DNA of 64,000 bases from Lepturacanthus savala (Eukaryota; Chordata; Actinopteri; Scombriformes; Trichiuridae). The position numbers and the translations under genes are program-made. This document shows, one piece after another, positions 62,636 to 64,000 of this stretch; positions within the stretch are counted from its first letter, which is position 1; every line of letters starts with the position of its first letter. Location: assembly GCA_030544235.1 (NCBI GenBank), contig CM060477.1, positions 30,127,387 through 30,191,386 on the forward strand, given 5' to 3'. The notes below the pieces were generated by a model. The model was not told the DNA's origin. It searched no databases and was given only the letters and a program-made list of their open reading frames with translations.

Positions 62636-62714
62636 GTGTCTGTCTGTCTGTCTGTCTGTTTCTGTCTGTTTCTGTCTGTCTGTCTATCTGTGTCTGTCTG
62701 TCTGTCTGTCTGTT

Positions 62715-62745
<31 letters not shown>

Positions 62746-62892
62746 GTGTCTGTCTGTCTGTGTCTGTCTGTTTCTGTCTGTCTGTCAGACATTAATTAAA
62801 TACAGAGTTAATTTCTTACTTTCTGCTGAGACATAGAGGAGACAGGAGAGCAGGACAGACACCTTCATCATCTTCACCTTCATCATCTTCAT
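48033..62892 (-). CDS. mhc2a: MHC class II antigen alpha chain (four coding exons)
   Basis: Coding join on minus: 62892-62820, 61965-61717, 52980-52696, 48154-48033, with all introns phase 1 and GT-AG. The 242-residue product is the usual length for a fish class II alpha chain. It pairs with a beta chain to present peptides to CD4 T cells at the surface of antigen-presenting cells. The order is signal peptide (1-~23), alpha-1 domain with a Cys pair (GCSDSDG and QQVCKSNL), alpha-2 Ig C1 domain (LICHVTGFF ... YSCRVTHP), connecting peptide, glycine-rich membrane helix and tail KGNECS. An X1-X2-Y module lies upstream. No beta gene is visible in the window. No stop or frameshift is seen, so the gene appears functional. 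The introns are filled with tandem arrays. Confidence 0.96.
48131..51985 (-). repeat. 48-bp minisatellite made of the intron 3/exon 4 splice junction
   Basis: About 80 copies of a 48-bp unit. On the coding strand the unit is GTTAATGGTTCTGTTCTGG + TTCCAG + ATGTGGAGGTGAAGCAGCC + AGGT. This is the end of intron 3, its AG, and the start of exon 4. Length variants are 42 bp (CTGACTGATCC on plus, in frame) and ~43-47 bp (out of frame). The codon after GAGGTG is AAG in open units and TAG in the GCTACACC variants. Higher-order duplications exist: the block around 48327 recurs at 49273, and the block at 50708 recurs near 51490. Confidence 0.96.
51990..52665 (-). repeat. 31-bp minisatellite in intron 3
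   Basis: About 21 copies of a 31-bp unit (ACCAGCTGTAGTTTGGTCAG followed by TTATCTCTATA on plus). It adjoins the 48-bp array on the left and reaches within ~35 bp of the exon 3 splice donor on the right. Together the two arrays make up essentially all of intron 3. Confidence 0.95.
52696..52980 (-). CDS. mhc2a: MHC IIa exon 3: alpha-2 immunoglobulin domain
   Basis: 95 codons between a TTTTTTCAG acceptor and a GTGAGG donor. It encodes [20 protein letters not shown], then [20 protein letters not shown], and ends [11 protein letters not shown]. The Ig C1 Cys pair is in LICHV and YSCRVTH, and Trp is in [16 protein letters not shown] contains an N-glycosylation sequon. The domain is membrane-proximal and contributes to beta pairing and CD4 contact. 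Confidence 0.97.
53000..53305. other. Intron 2, unique part, nothing seen
   Basis: Intron sequence immediately upstream (coding sense) of exon 3. No transposon, repeat or RNA feature was recognised apart from a CTGAGGAACCAGTTCTGAGG microduplication at 53023. Confidence 0.5.
53307..53369. repeat. Nested inverted repeat (GGTGTTAACA...TGTTAACACC)
   Basis: Inner arms 53311-53331 and 53338-53358 are perfect 21-bp reverse complements around CCTGGT. The outer GGTGTTAACA (53307) pairs with TGTTAACACC (ending 53369). GTTAAC recurs four times. Confidence 0.93.
53370..53688. other. Intron 2, AT-rich, nothing seen
   Basis: AT-rich DNA with runs of TTTATTTATT. No recognised element. Confidence 0.5.
53689..54521. 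mobile_element. Probable non-autonomous DNA transposon with terminal inverted repeats
   Basis: TAGTGCTGTCA at 53689-53699 is matched by TGACAGCACTA at 54511-54521, a perfect 11-bp inverted pair. Inside each end is a related AATTCAATTAATT / AATTAATTGAATT stretch. The interior (833 bp overall) has no transposase. Target duplications are not clear, so superfamily is unassigned, although the ends resemble hAT-type elements. Confidence 0.6.
54522..54900. other. Intron 2 segment, probable repeat remnant
   Basis: It contains AAAAAATCGCTTCAGTTGAG and CCGGTGTGAACACCCC, the latter reminiscent of the TTCACACCGGA motif found in some fish transposon ends. No boundaries could be set and no gene was seen. 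Confidence 0.35.
54901..54992 (+). mobile_element. Partial SINE copy (head)
   Basis: CGGCAACACGGTGGTGCAGT followed by GGTTAGTGCTATTGCCTCAC and AGCAAGAAGGT matches the head of the SINE at 11003. At the B-box position it turns into CCAGGTTATAGTCCTGGT units, the same 18-bp motif that is expanded in the copy at 9862. Confidence 0.8.
55100..55915 (+). pseudogene. Degraded LINE reverse transcriptase fragment
   Basis: Plus-strand remnants of a CR1/L2/Rex1-type RT occur in the correct order. [18 protein letters not shown] (55155) corresponds to [23 protein letters not shown] (55335) follows, then CYTDDTQLF (55430) and [20 protein letters not shown] (55755), where V-G-I-W-E-F stands for V-R-N-L-G-V-x-F. 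Many frameshifts and a SINE fragment at 55490-55605 interrupt it. Orientation is opposite to the MHC gene and to LINEs A and B. Confidence 0.85.
55490..55605 (-). mobile_element. Internally deleted SINE copy
   Basis: The minus strand reads GACGACACAGTGGCACAGGG + GTTAGCACTGTTACC (head) followed directly by TAGGCTGGCGACCATCTAGG + GTGTATCCC (tail). Head and tail of the SINE are joined with the middle missing. It lies inside the LINE fragment. Confidence 0.75.
55966..57866. repeat. (AGT)n-type array with ACC and ATAGT interruptions
   Basis: About 1.9 kb of AGT trinucleotides with regular TACCACTAGTAGTAGTAGTA and TATAGTAGTATAG motifs, which define longer units of 40-110 bp. On minus it reads as TAC/ACT/CTA repeats, producing poly-Tyr, poly-Thr and poly-Leu frames that are not genes. 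Lies in intron 2. Confidence 0.95.
57867..61393. repeat. ATGATCA-CTAACACAC satellite with 958-bp duplication
   Basis: About 3.5 kb of ATGATCACACTAACACAC-like units of 14-30 bp. The left part uses ATGATCATATTAAC. A 958-bp block is duplicated in tandem: GATCATATTAACCC begins at 58393 and 59351, and the rare variant ATGGTCAC occurs at 59131 and 60089. Each unit carries the palindrome TGATCA. Lies in intron 2. Confidence 0.95.
61394..61560 (-). mobile_element. Partial SINE copy (head and middle)
   Basis: The minus strand reads GGGCGACAGGGTGGTGCAGG, then GGTTAGCGCTGTTGCCTCAC and CTGTGTGGAGGTTCATG, ending CCAGCTTCCTCCCACAG where the ATGATCA array begins. The 5' end abuts the ATT microsatellite. 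Confidence 0.85.
61561..61636. repeat. (ATT)25 microsatellite
   Basis: About 25 uninterrupted ATT trinucleotides at the SINE 5' end, about 80 bp from the exon 2 splice donor. Confidence 0.97.
61717..61965 (-). CDS. mhc2a: MHC IIa exon 2: alpha-1 domain
   Basis: 83 codons between a TTCTCTCCAG acceptor and a GTAAAA donor. The product starts [16 protein letters not shown], continues [13 protein letters not shown] and ends near LKGIPLEY. Two Cys (in GCSDSD and QQVCKSN) form the alpha-1 disulfide typical of fish class II alpha chains. The DGEE and WFADF blocks mark the beta-sheet floor, and the [11 protein letters not shown] part is the groove helix. This exon is expected to be the polymorphic one. 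Confidence 0.96.
61989..62788. repeat. CTGT-type array filling intron 1
   Basis: About 800 bp of CTGT/TCTG tetranucleotides interrupted by TTTCTG, TATCTG, TATGTCTG and TGTCTG, which form irregular ~30-60-bp higher units. It occupies about 94% of intron 1 (61966-62819). It starts about 23 bp from the exon 2 acceptor and stops about 30 bp from the exon 1 donor. Cys/Leu/Ser/Val frames on plus are artefacts. Confidence 0.96.
62820..62892 (-). CDS. mhc2a: MHC IIa exon 1: signal peptide
   Basis: The exon encodes [10 protein letters not shown] followed by [14 protein letters not shown], a short hydrophobic leader, and ends one base into the next codon at a GTAAGA donor. There are five in-frame Met codons (1, 3, 4, 8, 9) from a small AAGATGATG repeat. 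I used the most upstream one, but a start at Met8 or Met9 would give a more usual leader length. Confidence 0.93.
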
Positions 62893-62916
62893 CAGCAGCC
62901 GTGACCGAACCCTAAA

Positions 62917-63055
62917 ACTAAAACTCTAAAACTCTAAAACTCTAAAACTCTAAAACTCTAAAACTCTAAAACTCTAAAACTCTGAAACTCTAAAACTCTA
63001 AAACTCTGAAAGTCTGAAAGTCTGAAACTCTGAAACTCTGAAAGTCTCTGACAGA
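62917..63055. repeat. 8-bp repeat (AAAACTCT) in the 5' leader region
   Basis: About 16 copies of AAAACTCT, changing to GAAACTCT and GAAAGTCT on the right. It lies between the initiation codon and the X-Y promoter module, so it probably overlaps the transcription start or 5' untranslated region. Confidence 0.93.
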
Positions 63056-63100
63056 CTCTGACAGACAGAGAGTCAACATCAGCTCTTAGACTGAGCTCAG

Positions 63101-63143
63101 CCAATCACAGAGCAGAGATCACATGATGTCACTAGTTACTGGG
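63101..63143 (-). promoter_or_regulatory. MHC class II X1-X2-Y promoter module
   Basis: On minus, CCCAGTAACTAG (63132-63143) is an X1-like RFX site, TGACATCA (63124-63131) an X2 CRE-like site, and TGATTGG (63101-63107) a Y box for NF-Y. Order and spacing match the conserved class II enhanceosome that recruits CIITA. It lies about 210 bp upstream of the ATG with no obvious TATA box, as is usual for class II genes. The S/W box further upstream could not be called with confidence. Confidence 0.85.
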
Positions 63144-63174
63144 TAGAGTCAGACTGCAGCTGAAGGATTCACAG

Positions 63175-64000
63175 AATACATGAGTATGAGTTGATGTAGT
63201 AAAAGTACTGCAATAAAGTACATGAGTATTATGAGTTGATGTAGTAAAAGTACTGCAGTAAACTACATGAGTAGTATGAGTTGATGTAGTAAAAGTACTG
63301 CAGTAAAGTACATGAGTATTATGAGTTGATGTAGTTAAAGTACTGCAGTAAAGTACATGAGTACTATGAGTTGATGTAGTAAAAGTACTGCAGTAAAGTA
63401 CATGAGTACTATGAGTTGATGTACTTAAAGTACTGCAGTAAAGTACATGAGTAGTATGAGTAGATGTACTTAAAGTACTGCAGTAAAGTACATGAGTAGT
63501 ATGAGTTGATGTACTTAAAGTACTGCAGTAAACTACATGAGTAGTATGAGTTGATGTAGTAAAAGTACTGCAGTAAAGTACATGAGTATTATGAGCTGAT
63601 GTACTTAAAGTACTGCAGTAAAGTACATGAGTAGTATGAGTAGATGTACTTAAAGTACTGCAGTAAAGTACATGAGTAGTATGAGTTGATGTACTTAAAG
63701 TACTGCAGTAAACTACATGAGTAGTATGAGTTGATGTAGTAAAAGTACTGCAGTAAAGTACATGAGTATTATGAGTTGATGTAGTAAAAGTACTGCAGTA
63801 AAGTACATGAGTAGTATGAGTTGATGTAGTTAAAGTACTGCAGTAAACTAAATGAGTAGCATGAGTTGATGTAGTAAAAGTACTGCAGTAAAGTACATGA
63901 GTGCTATGAGTTGATGTAGTAAAAGTACTGCAGTAAAGTACATGAGTAGTATGAGTTGATGTAGTAAAAGTACTGCAGTAAAGTACATGAGTAGTATGAG
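63175..64000. repeat. 45-bp minisatellite upstream of the MHC promoter
   Basis: About 18 copies of a 45-bp unit (AGTACTGCAGTAAAGTACAT followed by GAGTAGTATGAGTTGATGTA), running off the right end. The array begins only about 30 bp upstream of the X1 box, so it may displace any distal enhancer. Units alternate TAGTAAAAG and TACTTAAAG variants. Confidence 0.95.

Noticed and set aside
61958..62836. Cys/Leu/Ser/Val frames resembling a cysteine-rich protein
   Set aside because: CTGT tetranucleotide array inside MHC intron 1, open in several frames on both strands.

Overview
The window is vertebrate DNA, almost certainly from a teleost fish. It holds one host gene that can be read confidently, an MHC class II alpha chain on the minus strand. 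Around it lie CR1/L2-type LINEs, a solo LTR, tRNA-derived SINEs, a Tc1-like remnant and very large tandem arrays. By eye, about 60% of the 64 kb is tandem repeat. Nearly all long open frames outside the LINEs are artefacts of repeat periodicity.

Layout. 1-11000: a chain of unrelated mini/microsatellites (11-bp arrays at 1151-2290 and 6024-8206, a TTCACA array, a 25-bp array, 17-18-bp arrays, GT and CTAGA tracts) separated by unique AT-rich DNA without a recognisable gene. 11003-11370: a full-length SINE with an 11-bp target duplication. 11400-16085: mostly unique DNA with TA tracts, a Tc1-like transposase remnant and a 39-bp minisatellite. 16086-36550: a 28-bp satellite of about 19.4 kb, flanked by two near-identical direct copies of a ~300-bp segment. 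Each copy carries what looks like an MHC-type X-Y promoter module plus ETS-IRF and NF-kappaB-like sites, with no gene attached. 36551-47200: a nested transposon. An old LINE (B, minus) is interrupted by a nearly intact younger LINE (A, minus, ORF1+ORF2) and by an 843-bp solo LTR (plus) that contains a 100-bp near-perfect palindrome. 47540-64000: the MHC class II alpha gene and its upstream region.

The MHC gene reads as exon 1 (signal peptide, 62820-62892), exon 2 (alpha-1, 61717-61965), exon 3 (alpha-2 Ig domain, 52696-52980) and exon 4 (connecting peptide, membrane segment and tail, 48033-48154). All introns are phase 1, and the predicted protein is 242 residues. An X1-X2-Y promoter module lies about 210 bp upstream of the ATG, and an AATAAA lies 173 bp past the stop. 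The introns are unusual. Intron 1 is almost wholly a CTGT-type array. Intron 2 (8.7 kb) holds about 5.4 kb of arrays plus transposon debris. Intron 3 consists almost entirely of a 31-bp minisatellite followed by about 80 copies of a 48-bp unit.

The strongest lead is that 48-bp unit. It is a tandem amplification of the gene's own intron 3/exon 4 splice junction. Every copy examined retains the acceptor AG, and the 42- and 48-bp steps keep the same reading phase. The copies next to exon 4 are open and encode a 16-residue unit with an N-G-S sequon. The second lead is the pair of orphan X-Y modules flanking the giant satellite. No beta chain gene, RNA gene other than SINE-derived sequence, or CRISPR array was found.
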